Of a stretch of 64,000 nucleotides of DNA, positions 12,242 through 25,287 are shown piece by piece. Positions within the stretch are counted from its first letter, which is position 1, and every line of letters begins with the position of its first letter. The stretch spans positions 34,308,231 to 34,372,230 of the forward strand of contig NC_080420.1 in assembly GCF_029873635.1 (NCBI RefSeq), written 5' to 3'. This DNA comes from Malania oleifera. Lineage: Eukaryota; Streptophyta; Magnoliopsida; Santalales; Ximeniaceae. A model generated the notes under the pieces. That model had not been told where the DNA came from, did not search any database, and saw nothing but the letters and a program-made list of their open reading frames with translations. Position numbers and translations under genes: made by a program.

Positions 12242-12293
12242 AAGTTAGTAATTATGTTCTGAAGGGTAATGATGCATAATGAAAAATTGTTGG

Positions 12294-13994
12294 TATAATT
12301 ATCCAAATTTTATACGATGGAAGATCTCCAAATTCATTTATACCAGAGTACTAAAAACTTTAATTGTAACAATATCTTCAATATCCAATTTAATCACATT
12401 CTTAGAAATTCTAAAATATACAAAACTAAAAAATTTAATATTTGATCCGAACTGCTCTTTCTAATCCTACCCACGCTTCTGCTATGCTGCTCTGATTTCG
12501 GCTAGTCTCCTCGGACTATCTGAAATGTATGAAAATAATTAGGTGAGACACCTCTCAGTAAATAAGGACTAGATTATTATCAGTGTGTGGTTAAAATGAG
12601 CTTTAGTGTATAAATAATTTAATAATAATTTTAAGTAACTTTACTATACTAGAAATTGCATTCATAAACTTTGGAACACATATTTAAATAAATACACGTA
12701 CTTTTTTCCAAAACAACATATAAGCCTATTTAATGGTCAAAGTCACATAAATACACAAATATGTATAAAAAAACAACTTCTAGCAGATGCATGTCATGTT
12801 TAACCCCCATGTCAGGTTGTGCGGTCCGAAGACTGGACTTAACTTGCTTGGCCGATCAAAGTTAAATCAAAAGTTTATGTCTGTAAGATTAGTTTGTCTA
12901 TCACATCTTGGTCGGGAAACAGGTGGGTACAACCCTACTCAGATCAAATTGACTATCAACCACCAACACTTCCACAACAATGTGACTGCACTAATATTCT
13001 TCTATAGCTATGGTACCGAGCATTCACCACATGCCCATCAGAGTTCTTGAAACATATAATTGCAATTTATGTAACAAAACAATATAATAACCTTATCATT
13101 TTCTCAATATATAATTTGAAATAAAATTCCATCATTATTCCCAATAGAACACATAATAAATACAACACCATAAAAATCCCAACATACTTAATAATGCAAT
13201 AAAATAAATTAAACTCATGCCACACGATTTGCGTGTTAATTATAATTTAATAAATTACTTGAGAAAATATATAATAATATACTCGGGTATATTTTATTAA
13301 AAATGCGGGTATGATCACCTTCACATATTTAATTTAATTCAAATATATTTAAATAAAATACAACAAGATCAAATCTACGTACTTCAGTTTTACTCACATA
13401 AATATTTAAATAAAACGAGTATCACTAAATTTATATACTCAAATTTAATCGGATATAATTAAAATAAAAATATGATCAAATCCCCGCGGTTTAATTTGAA
13501 CCAGGCATATATTTCAATATATTCCCCAAAACTTGATTTGATCAAATCCCTGCAGTTTAATTTAATTTCAAAATATATTCTCTAAAACCCGATTTGATCA
13601 AATCCCCACAATTTTAATTTAGCATAGGCATACAAATATAATTAAAATAAAATAATTAATTTAAATCAGACATATTTTAAAATAAAACTTGACATAATCT
13701 AACCCACTTACCCTAACCTTGGAGTAGTGCCTACGACGTGCAGATGATGAAATCTCTCTGGCTAAGTCCTTGGAGAGTGGAACTGGGATCCGAGAATGAT
13801 GTTCGTTTTTTAATTTGACCAAGAAATGGTAGAAAAATTAAGAGAGAGAGAGGGGGGGGGGGAGAGGATGTACTGGGGAAAAGAAATAAATTTTCTAAAG
13901 TGAAGTATTAGGAACTATCCTGATCCTCTAGGGTTTTGCTTGTTTTTTAGAATTACTATACTAATTCTATGTAAATATTTTTGGGGCCGCTACA
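12294..13994 (-). mobile_element. Solo Ty3/gypsy LTR, 1.7 kb, inserted in the copia element
   Basis: It is flanked by 5-bp target duplications gttgg (12,289-12,293) and gttag (13,995-13,999, one transition), and the copia frame resumes exactly after it. The right end is gccgctaca; the left end tataat is a probable mutated TGTAAT. Internal blocks (cctacccacgcttc, gtgagacacctctcagtaaataagg, tgtgcggtccgaagactggactt, aatccc.cagtttaa repeats) match the LTR at 18,651-20,513, which sits in a minus-strand gypsy element. No internal region is present. Confidence 0.75.
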
Positions 13995-14649
13995 GTTAGA
14001 ATAGGGAATATCAGAATTAAAATATTTGATGGTGTTGTTAGAACGTTATGTGATGCTAGACATATACCAGATTTAAGGAAGAATCTAATTTCATTGGACA
14101 ATTTAGATTGTAATGAGTTTAATGACAAGTCTGCAAGTGGAGTAATGAAGGTGAGTAAAAGTATCTTAAAAGTGGTGAAAGGGTAGAAATTAGCATGAAA
14201 TATCTATACACTACTAGGTACCACAGTTTGAGGTAGAGCTACAATTGTAGAGTCTAAATCAAATAGTACAATCTTGTGACACGCGATTAGGTCATATGGG
14301 TGAGCGTGGGATGATGAAGTTTCATAAGAAAAATCTATTGAAGGGTGTCAAAATATGCAAGCTGAATTTCTGCAGGTATTGTGTTCTTTGGAAACAAAAT
14401 AGGGAGTATTTCAAGACAGTCACACACAAAACAGAAGTAATTCTAGACTATGTTCATACAAAGGTTTGGGGGCCAGCAAGGGTAGTATCATAGGGAGGAC
14501 ATATGTATTTCGTGAGTTTTATTGATGATTACTCATGAAAGGTTTGAGTGTATTTCATGTGGCACAAGTTAGAAACGTTTGTCGAGTTCAAGTTGTGCAA
14601 AGGTGAAGTGGAAAACCTGACAGGAAGGAAAATCAAAAACCTCATATTA

Positions 14650-15989
14650 TGAGTGGGTAATATGTTTTCAATAATGATTACATTTTCATGCATTATCTTT
14701 AATGCATTGGGTAATATTTAACGGAAATAAATGACACTTGGAGTCCATATTATGATTCGATATATATATATATTTTGGATAACAGAGGGCTCAAGTTCAT
14801 AAATAAAAATTTAATTATTTAAATTTGAAAATTAAAATATCTAACAGTAGTCTGAGGTTGCGTTAAGCCAAAGCATGAGCATTTTTAATCATCTTTTTTT
14901 TTTTCAATTATCTTTTTTTTAAATAAAAATAACTAACTCAATTTAAAAGTTATTATAATTACAATAAGTACAAATAATGTATATGCATATATATATATAT
15001 ATATATATATAATTTCGTAATTTTATTTTATTTTAAAATTCAAAGAAATCTTTGTAAATTTCTTATTATTTTATTAATTCTCATTATCCACTAAAAAATA
15101 GTAATTATTAATATTTTTTTAAAAATAATTGTTTATTTTTTTTCATGGGGGTCAAATCATAAACTCAAAACTTAGAACAAAGTAATTTTATATAGTCAAA
15201 TTGGGTAGTGATTTGAATGAGTGGCCCAACTATTAAGCATGTCATAAAATCCTACAACAGGGCTTCTCATTTTTCAATAAAATAAATAAGAAGATGCATG
15301 TTATAGTGTTATACCAAGTTTGTAAATAAATTTATATTTTTAATATATCATTTTGTTTTGGATTCTTAATTTTTAACTGCATTAATAATGAGTATTAAGT
15401 TGAAGTAAATTTAGAATCTATCTTGTTGATTAGGAAAGAAGAGACAACTTTTAATGATATCTATCTCTTGTTCCCAACACATTCATTTACTTCCCGTATT
15501 AACAAGAAATCATTAATATCCCCATGGGCATGCAACGGTGGAAAGACATCAGCTTGTAAGAAAGAGTATCGGGGGTTCAATTCCTGATAAATACACTCAT
15601 GGAGCCAACGGTACCTATGGATAGTGAGAATTTATTCTCTGAGTCAGCGGGGACCGTGGATGGTGAGAGTTTGCTTTGTGAGCCAGCGGAAACCGTGGAT
15701 GGTGAGAGTTCTTTGTGAGCTAGTAGAGACCATGGATGGTAATAGAAATGTGTCCCGGGGTCGGGTTGGCCGAACGTCCAACTAATGCAAGGAAGTCGTG
15801 TCCGCATTCTGGACTTTACCTGATCAGCGAGACCTAGGAGGAGAATGCTAATCCGTAGGTTTGGTGCCGCACCAGGTGATTCGAAGGGCTTATTGGTGGT
15901 TGGAGTTCCTATATAATAAAAAAAAAATTATTAATATTCATTAGTACCATTGAATGACAAGTAATTTAATTTTAAATTATTAAAATATT
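14650..15989 (+). repeat. Repeat unit B1 (diverged relative of unit A), interrupted by SINE 2
   Basis: From about 14,690 (aatatttaacgg...aatgacacttggagtcc) the sequence matches B2 at 27,787 onward and 35,040 onward. More distantly it matches unit A (aaaaatagtaa, gagtggaccaaatataatgg-like block, attctcattatcc). A TA microsatellite lies at about 14,980-15,010. It is non-coding. Confidence 0.6.
15522..15929 (+). mobile_element. tRNA-derived SINE with four internal 39-bp repeats, copy 1
   Basis: An insertion of about 408 bp with a terminal A run is flanked by attaatatcc (15,512-15,521) and attaatattc (15,930-15,939). The 5' part carries a B-box-like ggttcaattcc at about 15,574-15,584. From 15,602 four tandem units with starts at 15,602, 15,641, 15,680 and 15,717 (periods 39, 39, 37) share gagccagcgg-accgtggatggtgagag. 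A second copy in inverse orientation lies at 36,372-36,785. Open frames across it are by-products of the tandem repeat. Confidence 0.8.
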
Positions 15990-16425
15990 TACTTAACTTT
16001 TCATCTAAACCAATTACTAGATTAATTTAAATTTTGACTCTCAGAAAGTAAAAATTTTATGCATATACCCACTATTAAATAATTAATGTTGAGACTGTTT
16101 GGCATAATTTATATATGATACAGCCAAAATCAGTGTGCCCATATTTACAAATATTCCCATAGAGGCAGTCAATTGTAAGATCGACGTTGGGTGTAGAAAC
16201 CGTAAAATAAAATTATTAAAAAATAATTTTTTAAGATTGAAATTATTTTCACACTAATTTTGTTAAAATAAAAAAAGTTACAAATAAAGTGAGATTATAT
16301 TATATAATATAATATGGGCGCAAATGCGGCACTTTCAAACAAGCAAAACCCTAGAGGATATAAAGCTTATTATTCCATTGGGCGCTCTCTGCTGCTCCCA
16401 AAAAGCATGTGCCATATGCAGGGAA
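15990..16425. other. AT-rich intergenic sequence
   Basis: Only short chance frames are present. I see no terminal repeats or coding similarity. Confidence 0.35.
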
Positions 16426-16763
16426 CAACTAGGGGTGTAATTGTTACTTTTAGTTATATTGGTTAAATCAAAAATTGAATCGAAGCTTATGATTTTTAGT
16501 CTTTCCTAATCAAAATCGAACCGAATTTATTATTTATTAGAGAACTAAACATTCGACAGTTTGATTATAATTTTTTTGATTTTTAACTAAATTTCTAAAT
16601 ATTTTTATAATTACTTTTCACAAGAATTATTGAAAATCTGTTAAATATTTTGATTTCTAAATATTAAATAGACCAATAATGTATTACCATACTAATTTAT
16701 AATTATATTAATATTTATATATAATTTAAATTTACCGTAATAAACCTATTACCCCCCTAGTTG
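16426..16763. mobile_element. Short TIR element (MITE-like), 338 bp
   Basis: The ends form a 15-bp inverted repeat, caactaggggtgtaa at 16,426-16,440 and the complement of caactaggggggtaa at 16,749-16,763, with one mismatch. The interior is AT-rich with aaccgaa/tcggttt-type motifs seen in many plant hAT-like MITEs. A clear target duplication could not be defined, so the superfamily is uncertain. Confidence 0.5.
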
Positions 16764-18637
16764 GAATAAACACAAGTCACGAATTTTTGTGCACCCTCAG
16801 AACCAACTTAGCCATTTCAACTTCTGAATTTCCAATGTGAAGAAACATACTATTATTCAAATGTTAGAATTTTAGGATTGTGTTTTTAAGGGTACGTTCG
16901 TAGCTTAATGTATGAAATTTACTCATTGGAGGTTTTGAATGTTTAAGGATCGAATCTTGGGATTGAGATGAAAATAAAGATGTATGGATGGGAAATGGGT
17001 TAGTCCGTATAAGGGTAGAATGTTTAAGAGTCGAATCAATATGACATAAAAAAGAATTAGGTTCTGAACGTTAATGAAGAATTTTAATTTTAGGAATTAT
17101 AATAAAAAGAAGAAAATTGTATGAATATGCACCTTATATTATGTGATAGCTTAGGATCTTTGCTTGTAACGACAAACAAGGGGATATATAAGTAAAATAG
17201 ACAAAAGATCTCTTAAGTTTTAGCAAAAAAGATATTGGTCGATCTCTTACAAGGTTTTAAAATTTTTAAAAATCACCTATGATGTCATAAGCCGAATACT
17301 ACACTATGTGACGGGCCATGCAGTACTAATTATAATTGTCAACTTTAACTGATTAGCATAAAGAAAATCACAATTTCATCACATGAGCAAATAAACAAAT
17401 ATAGAATAAAAATGAAATGGAAGTAACAAGCAAACATGAAACTAAACACAAGTCACAAATAAAGGTAAAATAAAGGAAAGCTTCTTTTAGAAAAGATCAA
17501 GTTCTGGAATGCCATTGTGAAAAGGGAAGGTAGCCTTTTAAATCTTCCTAATTTGAGATTTAAAAGGTCTATCACCCTAAAGCACCCATTCCAAGAATGG
17601 TTGCTATAAAATTTAAGAAAAAAGGTGAAAGATAGAAAAATATATACTTACAGGATTAGGTGGTTGATTGCTTGTAGAAAGTGGTCGACCACTTCTTGAA
17701 AAATTTTTAATTTCTCCCTTAGAGGAATCAAATCACTTGTAGTTCACCAAAATATTTTCAAAACAAATTTTAGAGAACATTTTGATGATCTTTTGAAAAA
17801 CATTTGAAAAAACTTGATGAAACTTGAAACCGCTTGAAGTCTTGATGAAAAGTTAATTATTTTTTTATTAGAAAATTAATTTTTCAATAAAAAATCTATA
17901 GAATAAAGATCTAAATCAAGTTAAACCTTAAGAAAAATTCTTTTTTTTCACCCTCAAACCACTTCATGGGTGATTGCTTTGAAAAATGGTATTTTCCTTA
18001 TTTAAACTTGAAAAACGTGTGAATTTTTTATGAGAGAATCACAAACCGTCTTAAAATATGTCTTTAAAAGGCTTGGAGAATATTCAAAAGTCGCGTCATA
18101 TATGTATGACTCCAAAAATATTTGAAAACTTTGCAAAAACTTGAAAGCTTTGTGAAAAATTTACATGAATTCATTTCTTAATGAAAATTGATTTTTTTTA
18201 ATGAAAAAATCATGAAAATCTTTAGCAAAATAGCAATTAAACTCAATCTAGTGAGTATAAAGACTCAAAAACACTTAAAATCCTAGAGAAAACTACGAAA
18301 AAGTGTAAAAACATGCACTTTCAAGATTTGGTGGTCAACCACTTGCAGAAGGTGGCCGACTGCCTAGTAACCCTACGACTACTTTTTCAAATTTAATAAG
18401 AGGCGATCGATTGCTTGAATGAACCGATCGACTGCCTATAAGCAAATTTTAAGAAATATGCATTTTTTTTTTCAAAAAATTGTTTTTTCCATGAAATTAA
18501 AGTAAAAACATCGCAACACCTCTAGTCATGCAATATTGACATAAATTAATGACAAATCATCAAGCACTACACATGAACATCCCAAAACAAATCAATATGC
18601 TTCATTGTAGCGATTTGGGAAATTTTACTCTAAAATT
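16764..18637. other. AT-rich non-coding block with GGTCGACC-type motifs, possible LTR/internal remnant
   Basis: No coding frame. A tRNA-like segment at about 16,905-16,985 (ggatcgaatctt resembles a B box) may be an old SINE. A perfect 14-bp palindrome agtggtcgaccact lies at 17,680-17,693, with related motifs at 17,660-17,675 and 18,325-18,440. The right edge (about 18,638) abuts a primer-binding-like sequence, so at least the last part was probably the internal leader of a minus-strand gypsy copy. Confidence 0.35.
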
Positions 18638-18650
18638 CTCTGATATCACT
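18638..18650 (-). other. Primer-binding-site remnant left of the gypsy LTR
   Basis: The plus strand reads ctctgatatcact directly before the LTR start TGTAAC. On the minus strand this is agtgatatcagag, a one-to-two-base variant of the initiator tRNA-Met site (tggtatcagag). Its place implies that internal sequence of a minus-strand element once lay to the left. Confidence 0.55.
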
Positions 18651-19050
18651 TGTAACAACTTGGATATTTCATATTATAATAATCACTAATAAAGACAGCG
18701 GAGGGCCTTAAATTCAAATTACCAAAGTAGTAAACTACCCCAATATCACATTAAAGATCTAAACTTTTCAAATAATGGATATCACAATAATATTCTAAAC
18801 TCATCACAACACAAATAAAAAATTAACAATTCTAAACAATACCTTCTATCCCACCCATGCTTCACTGCGCTACTCCGATCACTGTTGTACTTCACATGAC
18901 ATTTTAAAAATATTGGGTAATCATGGAGTGAGACACCTCTTAGTAAGACGGAATAGATTATTATCAGTGTGTGACAATATGAGTTTTAATATAGTAAAAA
19001 TACATCCATTAATTAAGTTAACTTTAATTGAGAAATCATGCAAATATGTA

Positions 19051-19130
<80 letters not shown>

Positions 19131-20513
19131 AAAATACTTACTTCCTTCTCAAAACAAGCACTAGTTTAATAAATTTCCCTGTTTACTAAATCCACATATA
19201 TGCATAAAGGAACCTCCTCGAATGGATAATCATACAACATCATGAATTAACCCGTATGATCGGGTTGTGCGGTCCGAAGACTGGACTTAACCATGGCTGG
19301 CCTAATACTAAGTTAAGTCAAAATTGTATCTGTAACTGTAACTGTAAATTTGATTTGCCTATACCCAGCTAGTTCGGACTCTAGGGGGTAACTCTACTCT
19401 TTACTAGCCAAATCGATCATATACCACCAACACTTTCACAATAGTGTGGATGCACCGGTATCTATGAAGTTACGGTACTGAGCTTAACTTTGGTCCATCA
19501 AGATTCTTAAACCATATAATGCGATTTATAAAATAATACAGTAACATAATCTCAATTTCATAATTCAGTATATAACTATCATGCTATAATTTTATATGTA
19601 TAAAACATTGTCATGCTATAGTTTTGTATAGAACACTGTCATTCTGTAACACTGTATAAAATACCATTGTACTGTAGTTCTGTATAGAATACTGTCATAT
19701 TATAACTCTGTACAAAAACTTCGCCATATCAAAATTCTGTATAAAACATTGTCATACCATTACTCTGTATTAAATAATGTCATATTATTATTCTATATTA
19801 ATCTCATGCCACACAATTTGAGTAATAATTCATAATATAATAACTGTCAATGGAAAATATATTTTTGCTAAAAACAAGGGTAGGATCAATTTCACCTATT
19901 TAATTTAATTCCATTATATTCCAAGAAAACTTGATATACCCAAATCCCTACAGTTTAATTCAATTCCAAAATATTCCCAAAAAATTTGATATAATCAAAT
20001 CCCTCCAGTTTAACTGAAATCCAAAATATTCCCAAAAATATGATATAATCAAATCCTTACAGTTTAATTGAATTCCAAAATATTCCCAAAAATCTAATAT
20101 AATCAAATCCATGCAGTTTAACTTAACTCAGACATATTTTTAAAATAAAATTTGAACATAAATATAATTAATTTCACATCCTCAATTTTAATCGAGAATA
20201 TTTTTAATATAAACCTGACATAATTTATTCCCCTTACTCTAAATTGGTGCCTATGACGTCCAAACGATAAATCCACTCCGGTTAAAGTGTTTAGGAGTAG
20301 AGCTAGGACTTGGATATGATGTTCGTTTTTCAATTTGATCGGGAAACGGAGAGAAATTGAAGAGAGAGAGAGAGAGGGAGAGAGAGAGGAAGAACGTCTT
20401 TGGGGGAAAAACTGAAACCTCAGAATACACTTCCTAAAGGAAGTATCCTCATTCCTTAAGTATATATATATTTGGACTACACTTACACACATATTATTTT
20501 TGGGGTTCTTACA
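18651..20513 (-). mobile_element. Ty3/gypsy LTR, 1.86 kb, shared between two internal regions
   Basis: The LTR starts TGTAACAAC and ends GGTTCTTACA. It is followed on the right by the complement of a polypurine tract (minus strand atgaggggagaa) and a cgaagacgaaattttta motif, the usual 3' end of a gypsy internal region. On the left it is followed by a primer-binding remnant. It carries a (CA)n(TA)n tract at about 19,051-19,127, blocks shared with the LTR at 12,294-13,994, and three near-tandem copies of the tataatcaaatcc-cagttta block at 19,930-20,115. The 135-codon minus frame at 20,118-20,525 lies in the LTR and is not a gene. Confidence 0.7.
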
Positions 20514-23500
20514 TTCTCCCCTCATAAAAATTTCGTCTTCGAAATTTGTTACATATAACTTTGAATAAAATCCACCGTTAGCCTAACAAGTTTTTTTGAT
20601 AACTAACACAAACCGATGGATTGGACATCCTAGTCTAATACCCTTTGCTTCAATACCAACACTCAACAACTTAAATTCTCATTTTTAGTTTCCCCAAAGA
20701 TCTAACACTGACATGACATTTCTCTCTCTCAACAGATAATATTTTTTGGATCCTTCTTTGAAAATGGTACTTACAAAATTCAGTAACCAAATTACAATAC
20801 GGTTAGGATCCCTAATAATTACCCCCTTATCATCCTCTAACTTCAAAATAAAATTCCTTCTAAATAAAGAGGTGTTTAAGGCTTTTATCATCTAAATACA
20901 GTTCAAATTTGTTTCCATATAAGTATGAATGCTATAATTTTAATGCAAACATAATAGCAGCTAATTCCAAGTCATGGGTTGGATAATAGCGCTTGTAAGG
21001 CTTTAAGTGTCATGATCCATAGACAACTACCTTTTCCTTTTTCATCAATACACATTCCAATCCATTCAAGGAAACATCAATAAATACAACATAACGATCC
21101 TCATTAGTTGGAAGAGTTACTGTTGGAACTATTGTTAATTGATGTTTCAATTACTAAAACTCTCATTCTCTTTCTTCACTCCACACAAATTTCTTTCCTT
21201 TCCTTGTCAACTTAATCAGTGGCACATACATTATAGAAAAATTCTGCACAAACCTGTGATAATACCCTGCCAAACCCAGGAGGCTATGAATTTAATCCAC
21301 ATTTTTAGGGGTTCCCCAACTCAATACAACATCAACCTTAGAAGAATCAATAGATAACCATTCTTTGATTATGACATGACCCAAAAATTTTGCACAAGTT
21401 GTCCAGAACTCACATTTCCTATTTAGCATATAACTGATGTTCCCATAATGTTTGTAAAATTAATCACAAATGTTGTTCATGCTCTTCTTGAGTATTTGAA
21501 TATATAAAAAATCATCTATAAAAACTATAATAAATTGATCCAAGTATGGTTGAATAACTTGATTCATCGTATCCATAAAAATGTAAGGTGCATTGGTAAC
21601 CCCAAATGGTAACACAAGAAACTTATAGTGATCATACTATGTACTAAATTCCATCTTTGGTATGTTCAATTCCCAAATCTCAATTGATGATAATTTGATT
21701 GCAAGCCAATCTTTAGAAATTTTTGGGATTTTGCCAATTGGTCAAATAATCCACCAATTCCTTGAAGTTGATACGAATTCTTAATGCAACCCAATTCAAC
21801 TTCCAATAATCAATGCATAACCTTAAGTTCCATTATGTTTCTTAGCAAATAACACATGTGCAACCCATAGTGATACACTAGATCAAATAAATTCCTTGTC
21901 AAGGAGATCTTCTAGTTGCATCCTAGGTTGCCTTAGTGCAGCTAATTCCATTCTATATGAAGCAACTGCCATAGACCCAGTTCCTAGCACCAAATCAATA
22001 TTAAATTCAATCTCCTTTTGGAGGCAGCCTTGATAAACCATCTGGAAAAATATCTATAAATTCATCACCTATGGGTAAAGAAGTTTGTATTTCATTAAAT
22101 TGTGTATTTTCTTTCATTAATGTTACAAACCCCAGACATGTGCCCAAATTCCATCCTTTCACAAGCACTCAAGATATCAAACAAGAGAGCTTGTTAGTTG
22201 GAAGAAAACTTTCACTCCATTTGGATCTTCGAGTACTACTTTTTTTCGGAAACAATCAACTAAGTGTATGATAAATAGATAACCACTTCATTTATAGGAT
22301 TACATTATAATCCACAATATCCATGTTAAATAGTCGACTAGGAAGTCATTCCCACCAATATTTAAAATGCATGTCTCCATATTCTGTCCACATATATAAG
22401 CTTCCCCAGTACAATAGGTTTATCTGCGAAATAACTTTTAACCAAATCTTATCATTGACTTCCAGTTCAACTTCTAGAACACAAGGAAATGGTGCACCTC
22501 CATGACCTTCATAATAGATGTTTCATTTTGTAACATTAGATTTAAGGATATATGAAAAGAAAACTTACCAAAACTACGGTATCCGAAGCCTTCATTATCT
22601 TGCATTACCTCACTAAATATTTTGGAAAATCCTGGTACAAAAACATAACTATAAGGCAAAGAAACATTCCTGCATACAGTGATGTAGGATCAATATCCAC
22701 CAACTCTAATTCTTTATTACAATCCCTCAAAACTAAGGTATGCGGGTCTCCATAGACTTATTTTTGGAAGATAAGGAAACTGAATTAAGCAAACCAATTA
22801 AACAAAATATCAATTTCCTAAATAACCTAAAAACTTGCTTCTTAAGCAATAGTATCCTAGAATTCTAAAGATTTGCCCCCAATGAAATTACCATAAATAA
22901 ATAACCGAATATACTGTTAACATTAGGAAGTTAATAATAATCTCTTGGTAACAAACAACATTATTTTTCCACCATCAAAAAGAATTCAACCTTAAATTGT
23001 AAAAATGCAAGAAATGAAGAACAAAGACGACAAATAACTTGAAGGAGACCACAACTATATTTTTTTTTCTTCAACTAACTCAACATGTTGTGGGTTGAAA
23101 CCCAAATGCAGTGGTTCAACAATTTCAGTAGTAACTTCCTCAACTACCTTTTCTCACTGATTAACCTCTTTTTGAATGAACCCAAAAGGAAGACTTCCCT
23201 TCTAACTAGCAATGCTTCAGTATAAAAACGATACCCATTCAGAACCACTGAATTTTCCACATTGCCCTCCCCCCACCCCCCCCCCCCCACTATTCACCAA
23301 ATTCTGAACAACCAGATATGACCTCCTTCCAACCTTGAAATAACTGTTTTGTGAATTGAGGCACAACTACACTCGTCTTTTACAAACCCACCATCGCCTG
23401 CTACTCTTGCAAGAACCTTTGCTATTCATTTGTAAACCCAACTCTACAAGCGTATCATTCTAATTTTCTTTTGTCCCCATCCAAGTTCTCATCTCGCTAA

Positions 23501-24370
23501 CTTTTGTAATGAGTTTTTTTCTTCAAATTTCAAAAGCGAAGGCAAACATTCCCAAATCCATCTAACCACCAAATAAGGGAATCTAACTCCATTAGCTACA
23601 AATCTGGGTTTTCTCCTCCAAGCAAACAAAACACCCTATCCAAAATTTTTCACTTGCAAATTGAAGGGTTCTCTTCAATCTGACACTATTTTGTGGAAGT
23701 TTCGCTTCCATACTATATATATGTGCTCATTTATTTGAATTCTAATTCCATATATTAAAGAACTTTAATGGTTTCCAACAAAATTTTTCCTTAGCTCATC
23801 AACTTAATATACTAGATTATCTTATTAAACAGATGCAAGAATTATCACTTCCAAATCTAAGATGATTGACCCAACTGATCATGGGATGAGTCTTAAGACA
23901 CCTTATACATCGTAATCTTTTTTTTACATGTTAAAGTATGACCCAAATAGAGAAATATGATCCAAATAGGTTGTGTGGATAACGGGTATATACAATACAA
24001 TCCAATATAAAAAACAATACAATATAAAAATTCATAAATTTGGAATAGATATTAAGAATTTTTGTTGTTGAGAACTCTGAAACTGGAAATAAATTTGATA
24101 ATTCTTATGGAATCATAGTCTAAACTAAATAGAATCATGATCTAAAGGTATTTAGTCTAAAAAAAAAATATAGACCCATTAATCCGTTGATTTGTTCCAA
24201 TTCATTGATTTAATCCGGTATAATATCCGAAAAACCCTTGGGTGTTGGATGTATTTCTATAGGCTAGTAATATGATTTCTTATTCCAGGATCTTTTCACA
24301 CTCACCTGAATTTATTATATCCATATCCTTCTATGTGAAGCCCTATTTAATTTCAATTTATCCCATTATG

Positions 24371-24422
<52 letters not shown>

Positions 24423-25287
24423 TTGTTTTCTTTAACCAATTAAAAAATCCCCACTCTTTGAAATTCTAAATTCATTGGATGCTTGACTCATGGGCTATAA
24501 AAGAATATCTTCTATTTCTCTTTTGCTCGAACAAAGTCTATATTTACTTCCGTGACATTTTTATGGCAGCCTAGAATTGAATTTGACCCTCTACTCTCCT
24601 TAGAAAGTGATCTAAGGACCCATGGTTGACTTATGGAAAGATTGAATATTTTCTTTAAGCACAAGAATTACGAGAGAGAATAACATATACCAAAGAACTA
24701 TGACTTTTCATGAAACCATAGGATAATTAGTATTCACAAGGACTTCACCATTAAAGTACCTCCATGGGATTTTTAAGCATCTAGATTCGAGGATAACCAT
24801 TAACATTCTTTCAGTTGCTCTTAGATCGATGCGCACTAAACCATAAAGGAACCATAAAGAGCTAGGAGTATGCTCCAATGTGCAAAGGTGCGTACATTCC
24901 AAAAATGCATAAAATTCTATTTCAAATATTCCAATATTACAAATGGTAGCTTATTCCTTGCAGTGACTATTTACACAAGAAAAAAGATCATAGTGCACCA
25001 TTCCGGAAGAAAAAATGTCAATGATTTGCCTTGACTTTTTTGGAACTATCGGTTGTTTCAGAAAAAGTAATCGAAAACCCTCGATGAATTTTTGCTTTTG
25101 GCTACGAGTCAAAGCTCCAAAATTCCAATTAGCTTGTTGTAATTTACTCCGCTATGCATCCTATATTCAATCGCTCTTACAACACCCAACCTACCCATTC
25201 CTATCTTCACCCTACATCATGCTTATACTTTGGTAATAATCATCCCTAGAGTCTACATAACCTATTTCCTAAGCTCTGATACCAACT
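20514..25287 (-). pseudogene. Degenerate Ty3/gypsy internal region (pol remnants, minus strand)
   Basis: Reading on the minus strand from the primer-binding site (25,286-25,271, tggtatcagagctt) to the polypurine tract (about 20,530-20,514). Recognisable but heavily mutated pol lies at about 20,930-22,060. RNase H-like sequence is near 20,930-21,110. Reverse transcriptase-like sequence lies at about 21,370-22,000, where the DNA closely parallels the better-preserved element at 47,700-48,260. A protease-side remnant extends to about 22,500. Between 22,500 and 25,270, where gag is expected, I recognise no domain; there are a C run (about 23,276-23,289) and an (ATT)n tract (24,367-24,420). All frames are short, so it is not functional. 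Confidence 0.65.

Larger units (their letters stand above)
11145..14649 (+). pseudogene. Ty1/copia gag-protease-integrase remnant, split by two insertions
   Basis: Gag starts at the ATG at 11,145 (MKFDIVKFNGS, then a WQRRVKDLL motif) and continues through 11,249-11,990 with a family-typical run including YHVMDEESSAAVWLKLESRY. A damaged zinc knuckle (CFKCEKRGH) follows near 11,820 with a 1-base frame change. A protease-like region with SYHM lies at about 12,000-12,060. After the two insertions the frame resumes at 13,995 with IGNIRIKIFDGVVRTL and a pre-integrase/early integrase region to about 14,649, where it is cut short before the integrase core is complete. Stops include TAG at 11,224, 11,432 and 11,735, all at usual Gln positions. 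Reverse transcriptase and RNase H are absent. Confidence 0.8.

Noticed and set aside
20118..20525. 135-codon minus-strand frame
   Set aside because: It spans the end of an LTR including a GA/CT tract and TA repeat; a chance frame.
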